From NCBI GenBank assembly GCA_037178975.1, contig JASJZH010000003.1:8432001-8496000 (forward strand): a stretch of DNA of 64,000 bases. Reading direction: 5' to 3'. A model generated the notes under the pieces. The model was given only the letters and a program-made list of their open reading frames with translations, was not told the origin of the DNA and did no database searches. The position numbers and the translations under genes were made by a program. Shown here piece by piece: positions 33,368-45,500 of the stretch (position 1 is its first letter; each line of letters begins with the position of its first letter). This DNA comes from Oscheius tipulae (taxonomy: Eukaryota; Nematoda; Chromadorea; Rhabditida; Rhabditidae).

Positions 33368-35975
33368 ATGTCTTTCGTCATGCGAAGCGTTCTACTGTTC
33401 TCAATCTTTTTCCGAGCTGCTCTGGCAACTCCATCCGTCTGGCAATGTCCCATCAACGTCTTCGGTCCGATGAGTCCCTTCGATCCGAATGTGGGAGAGG
33501 TGTATGTTTTTCGTTCTGGATTTCTGTCAAATGGATCAGCGTGTCCTGTTGCGTTACTCCCTGTGATAAGACTTTCGGGTTCATCTGGTAGTTACAATGA
33601 TTGGGGAGATATGGAATCAAGCAGGTTTTGTAACTATTTCGACCCTCTCAAACAATTCATTTTATCGCCTGTGACCAAAACTGTCTGTCCCGTTTATAGT
33701 CAAGTCATTCAAGCCAAGCCAAATCGAGCTTGTCAGTCAAAAATCGGCTTCGCTTAGCTCATATACTGTATAATATGACAGCTCAGAACTCTTTCGGGTG
33801 GGTCGAACCCGGAGTCAGAGCGGGTTGTCCAAGTATAATGAGAAGCCAAGGACTTGGAAACTTCCACGGTAGAATTACAGTCAGAACGGCGCAGGGATTG
33901 ACCATCTCCGAGGCTATCTATGTACCAAAAACGCTCCGAAACAAAGTAGCTGTGACTACTTGGCAATATGGGAAAACTACCAGAGAAGAGAATCTTTACT
34001 TACAACTCGTTTGGTTGATGCCCCGTTGGGGCTCGTGACAGGTTGATACTGTTCCAGTCGAGCTACCCTGACAGTAGCAACGTTCTCCCAGTGACGCTTC
34101 TCCCCCATTGACTTGACTCTACTAAAGAATTTTGGACATTTGAACTAGATACCATCTTGGCTTATAAATGAGCTTGGTAATTGCCGGCAGCGCCACTTCC
34201 CCGTTAGCAAAAGGTTATAAGTTTACATCCTTTCATGTCAAGAAAATCCTCTATTGCTGACTTATCAACTTAAAGCTAGTGTCTCACTATTACGCCCAAG
34301 TGCTACAAACATCGACAAAAATCGGCAGGAAACCATTTTTCTTGGAGCTTTCGTATAAAAATGGTTTGAACTGCCGCGCGAAATACGGTTGATTTGCGCC
34401 AAAGTGTTTCGTAGCGAGACACTCGCTTTAAGTCATGAACTGACAGATACACAAAAGTTTTAATATTGGGTTGGCATATAAGTCTTTTCGCTTTTTGTAA
34501 ACATGTCCTTTGTCTTGTTTGCAACAATGACCGAGCTGTTGATATAGCATCTCGTGTAGCTCACTCAGTCCTCTACAACCACCAAGCAAGACATCACTTC
34601 TGGGGACAAAAGTGTCGAAGATGAGCCAAGGTCAACTTTTGATGAATCGAAGCTGCTGCAGCTCGTGAACGAGAACAATCGCCAGACTACCCGTGAACTA
34701 GCAGAGGCACTGTCTGTCAGTCATGCTGCAGTGGAGCACCATTTGAAGCAATTGGGATTTATGAAGAAACTGGGCACTTGGTTGCCGCATGACCTCAGTG
34801 ACACCCAGAAGTGGCAGCGCATGCCCGTCGCCCATTCTCTCCTGTCCAGGTATGAGAGGAAATCCTTTTACCACGCCTGGTGACGGGGGATGAGAAGTAG
34901 GTAACGTAGGTAAACTTCCAAAGGAAGCCTCAATGAGTGGGTCCAGGGCAGGCACCAAGTCCTGATGTGAAACCCGATACTCATTAAAGAAGATTATGCT
35001 CTACGTTTTCTGGGATATCGAAGAAGTGGTCCACTGGGAACTGCTGGATGTTGGAACTACCCTTACGGCCGCCATGTACAGCCAGCAACTTGAAAAGGTT
35101 GCCGTTGCACTTCGTTAGAAATGGCCGCTGAAGTCGAAAGTCATCCTGCAGATGGACAACGCGCGCCCCCATGTTGCAAAACTCACTCGCTCCAAGATTC
35201 ACGACCTGGGTTGGGAAATTTTACCCCATCCTCCTTATAGCCCGGACCTTGCCCCTTCCGACTATTATCTGTTTCAAACTCTCAACAACGAGATTGGAGG
35301 ACAACAGTTCGATTCCGACGGCGCTCACAAAACCTGGTTGACAAACTTCTTCGCGTCGAAACCCAAGGTGTTCTACGAGTGTGGCATCCGTAAGCTCCCC
35401 GTGAAATTTGCAGACGTGGTACATCATAATGGTAATTACAACGAATGAAAAAGTTGTTTGGAAGTCAATAAATTTTGGCATTTGAAAAAGTGAAAAGACT
35501 TAGCTGCCAACCCAATATAAACATTTTAATATAAATAGGAGTTACATAATATGAAACACTCCAGACCGTGCCTGCATTTCGAGGACCATATAAGAGGCCA
35601 AGGGCTTGAAAAATTCCCAGCTCTATATGAAATTCAAACTTTCTCACATCTATGCGATATCCTTTAAAATTTTTCGACCCTATCAAAACTGGAGAGCATT
35701 ACAAGAGCCAAACATGATTTCTTGACCTCTCAAATCGACTCTTTCAGCTGCCCGAGCGGCTCCTTCATCCACTACTATGCCTGCTGTGACGGTAATCCCT
35801 TCACCTGTTGCTTCTACCTCGAACCGTGGTTCATGTAAATGCACTCAGTTCTTCAAATTGCGTATTCAGAATTGTGTTAATCATCCTCGTAGCCCTCCTC
35901 GCCACTGCCTGTCTCTTCGGTTTGGCCTGTGCTCTACTCCGCTACCGAAGAAGGGAAACTCCTGATCGTTATTGA
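33368..35975 (+). CDS. Single-pass Cys-rich membrane protein, interrupted by a mariner (model partial)
   Basis: The first segment, from 33368 or the second ATG at 33380, encodes signal peptide MRSVLLFSIFFRAALA then PSVWQCPINVFGPMSPFDPN. A second open stretch around 33757-34030 reads VRAGCPSIMRSQGLGNFHGR and ITVRTAQGLTISEAIYVPKT. The supported 3' exons are 35748-35834 (CPSGSFIHYYACCDGNPFTC, then CFYLEPWF) and 35870-35975 (IVLIILVALLATACLFGLAC, then a basic tail ending RRRETPDRY). The CC...CC-Tyr block before a membrane helix resembles the nematode CX module or a Shisa-type Cys motif. The exact exon borders between 33630 and 35747 could not be settled. The decayed mariner at 34466-35515 lies in the inferred intron. 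Confidence 0.55.
34466..35515 (+). mobile_element. Mariner transposon (DD34D type), complete ends, decayed transposase
   Basis: The element starts TTGGGTTGGCATATAAGTCT at 34466 after TA and ends with the complement (AGACTTAGCTGCCAACCCAA) at 35515 before TA, so both inverted repeats and the TA duplication are present. About 1050 bp. Transposase pieces: an N-terminal helix-turn-helix (RQTTRELAEALSVSHAAVEH) near 34680, and C-terminal MDNARPHVAKL then PPYSPDLAPSDYYLF near 35150-35270, giving the second and third catalytic Asp at mariner spacing. The frame is broken more than once between 34530 and 35140, so it cannot encode an active enzyme. Confidence 0.92.
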
Positions 35976-35999
35976 CAGAAGAAAACTTTCTTGCGATTG

Positions 36000-37335
36000 T
36001 AAGAACTGAGATCACATGAAGTGTCCATAATAACTTTCGGCTCACACAGAATCAAGGTCACGGTGACGGGAAACAGTTTGATCACAGAGAGAACTGTGGA
36101 CTGTGGTACTGAACCATTAGAACAAGATAGTAACACGGAGAACAGCGTATCTCGCTGGGGCGTCAATGAATCCTGTCTACCAGTTCGGAGGTTCTACGAA
36201 CGGGTTTTTCAAAGGTTTTCATGAAAATCAGCGGGCTCAGCCGTCTGTCGACGGCTCTAATTCGCCGTTCTAAGTACGAGTTATTGTCCAACTCAGTTAG
36301 TTGGCAACAATTTACAACAGCACTGTACAGCTTTTGCGAACCTCTCAAGACAGGTCAACAAGCGGTTCCAATTGTTCCAGCTGTTCAGTGATCCCCGGTC
36401 ACTTGAAAAATTTCTAAATTTGTCCCAACCCCAGTCTGGAGCAATTGCACCCAATAGTGTTGGGCTCAGAAGGATTGAAATTCCCTCACATTCATGTTAG
36501 ATTATACAGTTGCATTTGGAGATTTCATCAACGCAGATGGCTAAAATTATGAACAGACGAGGCTGAAGCCGAAATCGTTTTAGTGTTCGAATTTTTCTTC
36601 TATTTCTCATGGTATCTTCAAACGTTGTTCAACATGCTTGACTGCCTTTTTACTTGATTCAAGACAGAACGAGCAAGGAGATCTCAAATGTCTCTGTCTC
36701 TATAGCTCTTACTCTAGAGGCAAACTACGGTTTTCAGACCCATATTCTGATAGTTCAGTAAAAGAAAATTTGTAAACGTGTTCAAAGAATGACTCTTAGT
36801 ACCTTTCATATAATCTATAGAGCTTCAGTTCAATGCCACATCCTCAGAGTGGCGCGCCCAAAGTCTATATATTTCAGAGATCTCAGTAGTGATTTTTATG
36901 CCATTTTCACCAATTTTTCTTGACAGCAATAGTAGTCTGTGGCACGAAACAAAGTTTATCCCATTCGTCCATTTAGAACACAAAGTTTTTTGGTACTATT
37001 GAGATAGACAACTACTGGATGTGAACCAGATCGACTACTGTTTTAGCAATTACCGTGTCTATTTTTATGATCAAATACATTTGTTAGGACTTTTTACCGT
37101 GCCACAGACCACAGTTCCTCAGGAATCAGAAGAAAATGCTGAAAGTGATTAAAATCATCCCTCAACACGTACAAAATTTGCAAAGCGCGAGAAGATCAGA
37201 TAGTTTCGGCGCGCCACATGTCTTATACTTTTTCAGGGACTCCTATAGTGATTTTTACCAGTCTGTTCCATTTTTTGAGGGGAAGCGCATTGTATCTCTT
37301 ACCCTACTGCCACCCCGGAGCCCACCGCGTCTTTG
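36000..37335. other. Gene-poor intergenic region with local direct and inverted repeats
   Basis: No exon supported. GGCGCGCC followed by TTTCAG and TAGTGATTTTTA occurs near 36852 and again near 37214, a degenerate direct repeat about 360 bp apart. GTCTGTGGCACG near 36938 is mirrored by CGTGCCACAGAC near 37099. The phrase GACAACTACTGGATGTG near 37007 also occurs in slightly changed form near 29755, upstream of U2 copy 1. Confidence 0.5.
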
Positions 37336-37421
37336 CGTCTCTGCCCGCCGCCAACTCCTGTCTCCGCCGTACTCTCTCTACACCCGTCCTGACGCATAGC
37401 CCCGATTAGCGACTGTGCTCT

Positions 37422-37611
37422 ATCGCTTCTCGGCCTTATGGCTAAGATCAAAGTGTAGTAATCGTTCTTATCGAATTAACCTTCGATATACGTCGCTATT
37501 GCGTCGTACAAGGTTAACCGATTTTTGAGACCGGAGTCGGTCGCTGGCTTGCCAGCGCCTTCTCACGGGTCGACCCGGCGTTGCACTGAAGCTGGGACCG
37601 GCCCTCTCCCC
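37422..37611 (+). ncRNA. U2: U2 small nuclear RNA, copy 3
   Basis: Same sequence as copy 1 over the full estimated length, with the same 85-bp upstream block at about 37338-37421. Sequence outside the block differs from the palindrome arms until an R1 repeat resumes at about 37655. Copies 1 and 3 have the same orientation. Confidence 0.93.
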
Positions 37612-37654
37612 TCGGGGAGAAATAAGAACTGCAATCGGAAAAGTAGCCGAGGAG

Positions 37655-37880
37655 TTATGGTCGAAGAAGTGGCGCCACCCTGTTTCCGGACACAAGTAGC
37701 CATCTCCGAATTGCACGAGCTCCGCATGTGAGTTGCCTTCGGTAGGTGTTAGACTTGACATGCCAAGAGTTGCGCATCAGAATATTGCTCTGACAATCAA
37801 GGCACTCTTGAATCAGAAACTTTTGGAGTTTATTTGGAAGCAACAGATTGTAATTCTGGAAGTTTCTCGTCAACTCAGAT
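37655..37880 (+). repeat. R1 repeat, copy 4
   Basis: Contains TTTCCGGACACAAGTAGCCA, GGTAGGTGTTAGACTTGACA and TTTATTTGGAAGCAACAG, matching the R1 family. It begins 45 bp after U2 copy 3. Confidence 0.7.
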
Positions 37881-37977
37881 GTAGAAATGACATTTTTTAT
37901 TGGAACAATTTATTAAACCCGTGCAACCTATATTACATATGAACAATTTGTACAACAGTAATCCACATACTCCTAGT

Positions 37978-40328
37978 TCAGTTCTCTAAACTACTGATCG
38001 ATCCTCTGCATGCCGGGTTGATTACGCCATCTTCCGACTCCGATACCGTGATCTGTCGCTGTTTGATGACCACAGGAGGACTGAGTCGTCGGTAGACTGC
38101 ACACCAGATGACCAGACAGATCGTGATGAGTCCCATCTCGATGATCCAAGTCGCCCTGGGACCAAACGAGGCGAAAGACGAGGACATCAGGATTGGTCCG
38201 AGGATCCGAGAAATGCATCCGACGGCCTGATTCACTCCCTGCATGAGTCCTTGTCTTCCCTTCCCCAGGACCTGACTGAACAGGGACTGAAGAGAATTGT
38301 TCAGACAGGGTAGACTGATCCCATAAATCAGGGAGTAGGTCACGTAGTAGAGAGTCATGTTGACAGGCTTCAGGTCCTGGCACCAGCCGAGCCAGTTCGG
38401 GAATCTGTCACAGTTGGACATGGTTCCGGGCAAGAAGGGCCATGAGAAGGTCAGGACGTGGAAGAGTAGGAGTGCAGCCATAGCCCAGAGACAATTGAAC
38501 CGCTCGGAGATCCATCGGGAGTAGGGGGTGAAGACGTAGACGAGGAACATGATCGTGGTCAGGGTTCCGACAGCTGCCTGCATGTAAGAGTTGTAGGAGA
38601 GGACGTCGGCTCGGGAGAGGTCGAACATGACCTCGGCGTAGGGGGAGCCAGTACTTTCGATATTGGCCGTCATAAGCATTCGGGCTGAACGGGTGAACAT
38701 GCAGACTGCGACGGCCAGGACATCGACTCGGATCGTGGTCACGGCGGCTCGTTCTGAAAGATAAAGGGTAAGAGAAAGACAGAGAGACCGGTCTTGTCCT
38801 AAACTCTAGGCGCCTACTTCACCCTGAAGACTCACTCAAATAGCTAAATGATGTTGATCTGTACTAAAAGTTTTCAAGACATCGCAAAACTCGAAACGCT
38901 TTGGTCTACCCGAAAAGGTGGTGTAGCGGACTTCCGCCTACAGTAATCTGTCATGACGTAGCTGTCACGCCCGTTCGCTCTCGGCAGATGCAGCGGGGGT
39001 CCTGCCGCTTCCAGCTCTCAGATAAGGCTTGACTTGATTAAAAGACTTCACAGCCATAAAGTCCCTGAGAAGGGCAACAAATAGCTGGCGGGCTAGAGTA
39101 CGCAAAAACATTGGTCGGAGACCGTTGGGCCCTCCCCCTTTGTCCGTAACCGGGGGAATGGGCCGGCAGGGCGGAATTTTTGGAAGCTCCCGGCGCCGGG
39201 AGCGGCAAGTACTTTCTTCTAGGAAGATATTTTTGAGATGTATACTTTTGATTTGGTACACTTGTTCAGAGACTCTGAGAGAGTATAGAGATGAGGCAGA
39301 GATAGATAGAGAGACAAGAGTCCGGACAGAGAGTCAACGAAACCAACCTAGATCCGAATCACTGGCAGCTGCAATACTGAAAGTCGACTGGGTATCAGCG
39401 TCTGGTGGATTGAATCTATCCAAACCGTCTTCCAGACTGATGAGGATGATACCAATGCTGAAAAGAGACTCTTGCTACCGTCGGGTTACTGTAACCTACC
39501 AAAGAAAATTGATAACAACAGCAAAGACAGCCGGGGCTGTATACATGGACAATCTCATGAATCCGAGCTCGAAGCCATGTTCCCCGATCCAGGTGAAGAG
39601 CATCTGGACTGCTGGACCACAATTGAGTCCGATCAGAGCACCGCCTCCGGACAGAGCCATGGCCCGGGTTCGGTCCTCAGCCGTGGTGGCTGCTGCTACA
39701 TAGGCAAAGTATGTTCCACGGTTACCACTGCCGAAACCGTTGAGGAATCTGGACAGAAGGAGGAGAGCTGTCCTCAGATGGAGGGGGCTGCTATTGAGAG
39801 TCATGTAACAAATATTTCCTAAGAGGGACAGGAGGATGGAGAAGACTAGAGGAGGGAGAACGTGACCAGTCTTGTTTGTCCAGTAGCCTGAAAGAGGACT
39901 ACTCAGTGATAGTGACAGTGGCTTACCCAAAAGAGGAGCCGATGCGGCCTCTCCAATCCCAGATGCTGCCATAATGAGTCCAACAAAGGAGGCAGAGATG
40001 GTAGGATCCAGCTAAAAGACAACATTAGAACGATCACGACAGAGGGGACAAGTAATTGTAGTGCAGGCTGGCGACAGTGTCGTCTGCTCGTCTTGCTTGA
40101 GAGATGCCTCAGACATTGGACGGCTGCAAATGAAGCTGAGCTTCAGGCCACCGGGGCCCGCTAGGAACTTACCTGCTGCACGTAGGGCCAGAATGTGTAT
40201 ACAAAGAAGGAGAACTGGAAGGCATCGAGGAAGGCGAAGACGGATATCACGTATACATTCTTCCAGTCGCTCTGGAGGTGATTTGAGCTGTTGGTGAATT
40301 TTGTGTGCGTGTGACTGACCTTGGTCAT
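37978..40328 (-). CDS. MFSD8/CLN7-like lysosomal major facilitator transporter
   Basis: Twelve-helix MFS protein; human MFSD8 (CLN7) is a lysosomal membrane transporter. Exons 40173-40328, 39927-40011, 39500-39887, 39348-39457 and 37978-38753 give 504 residues. The start MTKVSHTHTKFTNSS is followed by helix 1, FLDAFQFSFFVYTFWPYVQQ, then LDPTISASFVGLIMAASGIG and SAPLLGYWTNKTGHVLPP, the MFS loop 2-3 signature region with family-typical WPYxQ-DPT wording. LLSRFLNGFGSGNRGTYFAY corresponds to helix 4, and NQAVGCISRILGPILMSSSF to a late helix. Several N-glycosylation sites (NSS, NMT) lie in loops. Exact MFSD8 orthology versus a related nematode MFS paralog is not settled. Confidence 0.87.
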
Positions 40329-40329
40329 T

Positions 40330-40918
40330 CTGAAAAAGTGTTGTTGTTGTTTGGGCTTGGTGAAGAAACAAAGAGACAAAGAGACAGAGATATAGAGGGA
40401 GAGAGAGGCAGAGCGGTAGAGAGATAGACAGGCAGAGAGACAGAGATAGAGAGAAAGAGCAGAATAACAAAGAGCCAAAAATAGAACCCTAGAGCAGAGA
40501 AAAGAAGGCTTGTCTACTGCGGGACCGGTCCTTATAAAGGCGCGAAATGAAATTGACGTCACAACAGAACTTGTTTGGAAAGGTCAGAAGGTATGATATC
40601 ACTTGGATTAAAAGAAGCAGTAAGACAGTATCACAGATCATGGCCATGCATGAGAGTGAACCTAACGGATATGCAAATGTCACGTGGAGGCTGACCCACT
40701 TTGGATCTGGAGATATCAGGCACGTGAGGGGACCTGTTGAGAGACAGAGCGACAGGTGGGTGGGTAACAGAGAGAAAAGGCTGCTTGGCAAATGGGAAGT
40801 ATGAGACAGAGTTTGGCGAGAAGAAGCGGAAGGGGCACCAGGAGAAGCATCAGCGTGGAATAGCTTCTTTAACTGTCACTGTCACTGTCACCCCCCTTCA
40901 TTGACCTCTCCTGAACTC
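40330..40918. other. Upstream of the MFS transporter, no gene recognised
   Basis: Contains a GACAGAGA low-complexity stretch (about 40360-40460) and otherwise unique sequence. The GTCACTGTCACTGTCAC run near 40873 is one of several such short tracts in the window. Confidence 0.5.
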
Positions 40919-41722
40919 TCAACGCTTCTCATCTCTCTTTCGAACGGAAATGATGGTCAATAGTTCGTCCAGGATGATAAAAGTAACAGTCGTTCCCAGT
41001 TCAACGTCCGATGGTTCCAGTCCATAGGACGACCGTGAGAGTATGAGAGACAGAGATTTCTGAACCAGCTTCACACCCAAAGGACCAACATTCTTCACGT
41101 GACAATCTTGATCAGACTGTGTTGAAACGATGCTGAACAACAACCGAAGGGTTCTGAAGACAGGGGTATAGTGACAGTGACAGATTTTAATTGTTTTGCT
41201 CCCTCTCTGTCCCCACTACTACTCCTTATCCGCGAATGTCAGAAAGTGTAGCAACAGTAACGTTGATTCACGCTCGCTGATGGGTCCGCCCGTAGCGGAA
41301 TGCATACATCGTAGTTCTCTTCTAGTTCCCAGCTCATGGCCACCTCAAAAAGGGGCACAAATGAGCCTTCAATCGGAAATGCATAGCTCTGAGTATACTC
41401 CCTCAGCTCTTTATTCTTGGTCGTCTCTGCACGAGGAACAAATCTTTTGCTTCATTGGTCTCTCTTTTTAATCCTTTCAGACAGGGAGAGAGGTCTCTGT
41501 CTCTGTCTTTCCTGCAAAAAAGCAGCTGACCCGCACGAACTCGAATGAAAAATGACCACTCGTCCCCAAAGACACTCGTGTTTGGTCCGTAAATAACCGC
41601 TTTAAGCGCAAAATGTCGTTGCGAAGGATCGATCTGGAGTGAGTGAGGGGAGGAGGCTATGTCCAGCAGCATGAAGGCTATATGGCCATACTTTTTCACA
41701 CTTGGAGACACAAATAGCACCC
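40919..41722 (-). CDS. Tentative unknown gene (three exons)
   Basis: Three minus-strand segments look coding: 41531-41722 (VLFVSPSVKKYGHIAFMLLD, then HFALKAVIYGPNTSVFGDEW and SFFIRVRAG), 41262-41388 (SYAFPIEGSFVPLFEVAMSW, then CIPLRADPSASVN) and 40919-41153 (STQSDQDCHVKNVGPLGVKL, then ILDELLTIISVRKRDEKR, stop). Each is bounded by CAG or TAG acceptors, but the phase between the second and third does not close with the donor I chose. The beta-rich look suggests a folded domain, but I do not recognise it. The 5' part is missing. Confidence 0.4.
41440..41505. repeat. Short repeat shared with the microsatellite flank at 50200
   Basis: TTTTGCTTCATTGGTCTCTC, then TTTTTAATCCTTTCAGACAGGGAGAGAGGTCTCTGTCTCTG, occurs almost identically at about 50199-50262. 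In both places it joins a TCTCTG tract, so the microsatellite may have been carried and expanded by this element. Confidence 0.7.
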
Positions 41723-42574
41723 CTAGTTTTCGATTGAATTAGATATTCAATCTCTTCCGGCCTGGCGCTCCCTCTTTTCCCGCGAGACAACTCTCTCGAC
41801 CCAGTAATTGCAGCAGCGCTAAGACAGAGCCTCTGGGATATTTTTCAAGAGCATAATCTCTTGTCAGATTGAGATTATCGTCCTCCTCCTCCTCGCACTC
41901 CGACAAACACCTCATTTATCTCTCGGGCGACCGCATCACATTCTTCTCCGTATCTCTCTGATTATGGCATCATGTTCGCCTGCTTTTTGCTCTCCCCTTT
42001 ATGATCCCCATAATGTTCATTCGGGTCCTTCTATGGTCATCTGACAAACGGATCTCTGCCTTTTTGTCTGTTCCTCTGCGTCTGTATCTCTCTGTATCAC
42101 TTTCCCTCTGTCTTTATGTCTCTCTTCCTTTCTATCTCTCTGTTTCTCCATCTCTTTGTCCACCGTCTCTCTGTCTCTCTGAATCTGTTTCTCTGCCTCT
42201 ATGTCTCTGTCTGTTTTCTCCCAAAATCTAGCAAAACAGTGAAACCCGAGAGCCCTGTTCCGTTCCATTTCCTGTCCCTCTTTCAAGATCTTATAATTGA
42301 GTCAATGACGCTCTGTTGCTGGCTCTCCGAGCTTCATCCCTCTTTTTAAAAACGCTCTTCTAATCCGTTCCCAAACAGCGAATCGGTCTGCTCAGTGTTC
42401 ATGAAAATATAACGAGGCCCATTTGAGAAACGAGCCGCTAGCTGTTCTTCCCACATCGTCTAGAGGCCAATCAGCTGAGTTAATTCCGCGCTCTCTCCGC
42501 CTTCTTCTAGTCCAGTTCACACTTCTTCCACCCTGTCACTCTGTCAACTTTTTCAGATTGATGGATCGAGCCTC

Positions 42575-45500
42575 ATGAGCTGGTCAAGTCTCACTGGACG
42601 CCTTCTACTCTTCTTTCTTTCTTTTATTCCCTGCTCAATTCTTGGTGAGTCGCGTGGACCGGATGATTAGCAGGAACCGAACTTTGTCTGTTTTTTTTAG
42701 GGTTTGAGAGTAGTTTTAGAGCCTCTTACAAGATTAATTGACAAGTGTACGTTGAAGATGGCATTTCTGTGCTATAGGCATATTTTTAAGCTCTGTGATG
42801 CTCTTCAATGTTGTAGAGCAGATCAAAAGCTACAACTTTGCGGAACATCGCGGAGCTTGAAAATGCCGTACTGACCCTGAAAAACTGATGCGAAACTGTA
42901 AGATATCATAACGCACGGTTTTGGGGAAACTACTCTCAAATCCTGAAAAACTGACAAAGTTCGGTTCCTGCCCTTCAGATTACCGCTCCAGTTTGCTCTC
43001 CTGACCTAGTGGCCTAAGGCGCCGGCACTGTTCAGACGGCCGGGAGTTGGATCCCAGGGAATCAAAAAATGTTTTTCGGTCTTTCATCTTTTTAAACCTT
43101 CCCAGTCTTTTCCCCTGATAGGAACAAAACTTTTCCCCTCGGGGACGACTCCTGTCAAGTCTCACTCTTTTTTTTCCAAAAAGTCCTTGACCCTTTTTTG
43201 CAGACTACTCAAGCGCCTCGGGCTCCGTTTTATAATTGAATGGCTCGGCGAGGGGTCCCTCGGGTCACAAATTGGGGGAAGAAAACTAGAAAACGGAGAA
43301 AATTCCTTCAGCTCTGCATTTCTCGATCTCGCCACCCGACAATGCCTTTTTTCTTCACTCGCACTCGTTCGCTTCAGCCAACTTCACTAATCGGGTACTG
43401 TACTTACAGGTTTGGTCATTTTTCAAGCAAAAAAGATGAAAAGATGTTCAGGATGACTGTCCATTTTCCACTGACCAGCGTCTGAGCGTCTCATCCGGGA
43501 ATCGGGTCGAAAACTCAAGATTGTACTCTTCTTTGCCCAATCTACATTGTGCAGTGACTGTAAAGCTTGTACAGGATGTGGTCAAGCTGGTGAGTGAAAA
43601 AAATTTGACAAGGAAAATGCACAACAAAAATGAGAGAAAGCAGGAAAAAAATCGAACAAAAACTGGAAAACTTGGACACAAAAAGCACCAAAACTATGAG
43701 AGACTGAAATGATGTTTGAATATTAGTTTTGTGCGCACAAAGACTTGGGATTTATAGGATCGTCCCTATGTAGATGTCCTCGCAGTCGCAGAGACTGCCC
43801 TTCTCGGCTTACTAAAGCAGGCAGCCTGTGTAACCGTCCAAATAACCAGTCCAACAGCAGAGACAGTCTCCTCGACCTGTCACCTCTCGCCATTTGAGGA
43901 ATCCAAACAGAACTGCCTCATTCGAATACAGATTCCACATAAATGGTTCGGAGTAGTGGGACACAATTCTACCAGACAGGTGAGAGAGAGAGAGAGGGAC
44001 AGTGACTACCAACTCTTTCCAGACCCTCTCCATGTCCCATACCGTCTCGTCCACCTGCAATATACCCTTCTACGACCGTCCTCAAATTCCCATAAGTATC
44101 CTGCCGTACATTGAGAATGCCCAAGCGCATACTCTCTCCAAACACGAGGACATGCAAGTCTCTCCCTCTTATAGAAACTGACCAGCCTTCAGGGACCTGT
44201 CACTTCTATCCAGGGCCAACATCTCCTTCAGTCTCTTGTCACTGAACTCTCTCTTTGTCCATCTGTCCTACAACTCGACCGAAGACTTTGGCAGCGTAGA
44301 GATTAGACTCTTCATCGATGCCAGAGTAGAAATTGTGGCTGTCAATCCATTGTCCCCGGACGAGTGGACAGTAAGAGTACAGTCAGCTCAGAGACCAGAC
44401 GTCTACACTTCGTTCTTCTGTCTGCCAAAGAAGAAGCTTAAAAGGTGGGACAGCGACGATGACATTGACAGAACTTTTCCAGTTGGGACGGTTACGTGTT
44501 CTCACTCTTGGCCCGAATGAAAGGCAATCTGTTGGAAAACAAGAAACTGGAGAAGGGAGAGGACGGGGTAGAGGCCAGTCTTCATTGGGAGATCAGGAGA
44601 CGAGCAGAGGAGAATAGTACAAAGGTTAGTGGAGGTGTCTCTCTGTCTTTCTGTCTCTACGTCTCTCTGGCCTCCGATTCTTCACAGAACTCTGATATCG
44701 AGATCTTTTTCGGCTCTAACGGAGCCTATTTCGCTATCTCTGTCTCAACAAGAGGTCTCGCGCGCGTGCAACACGAGATTGATGAGCTTAGTTTCCGCCA
44801 CGAGAGGCACTTGCATATAAGCCCTCCGTTCCGGGGATTATAAAACTCAAAAACACCCTTTAGGAAGTCATCGACAGAGTCGCGACGAAGTTCAAAGTGA
44901 CACCCGATGTCAACTATGCTCTGGTCCCTGTCCCTAAGAACAAGGACATCATCAACACGGGGATACTGTCAGGGAGACAGGCATCAACTTCCATGAGAGT
45001 CTATCTGGTTACGCTGGGTGGAGCGGTCAGGGACGTGACAGCCAGCAGTCACTGCATCTCAGCGGAGTCGAAGGTTCTAAAGACGAGTCCAACATGTACT
45101 ACCGTCTATGTGGACGGGTCGGAGATGCGGGGAATGGCCCATATTGATGTCCATGTCTCTTTTGGAACCTGGACTGTCAGTACAGCGTTCACTGTCTGGT
45201 TCCCAAAGCTACCAGTCACAGTAAGTTACAAAGAGACAGAAAGATAGAGAGACTTCCAGATTTGGCTCAAAGACCCTGTCCTGAACACAATAGCAGGATG
45301 GCCCATAGCCAAATGGAAGGACCTGGAGAAGGGGAAGCACCACCGAAGAGCAGCCAAGCAGTTCACATGTTCTACCAGATATCAACAGAGTGAGGTTACA
45401 GTTCTGGCCTCGTTTCAAGTCTCGGACGAAAGGACAGGCGAGCGAATGTTCTTGTCAGGACACCGTGATGTCCATTTTGACGTCACTTCCCTAGCTGCAG

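Noticed and set aside
38965-39261. Minus-strand frame with KGGGPNGLRPMFLRTLARQL, possibly from a retroelement
   Set aside because: It resembles a retroelement piece only vaguely, lies inside the MFSD8 intron and lacks any catalytic motif; not enough to call.
44688-44760. Apparent exon SDIEIFFGSNGAYFAISVST in TMEM132
   Set aside because: It has an acceptor but no donor in usable phase, and the family sequence runs directly from exon 44483-44624 to 44864 in phase 0, so this is intron.
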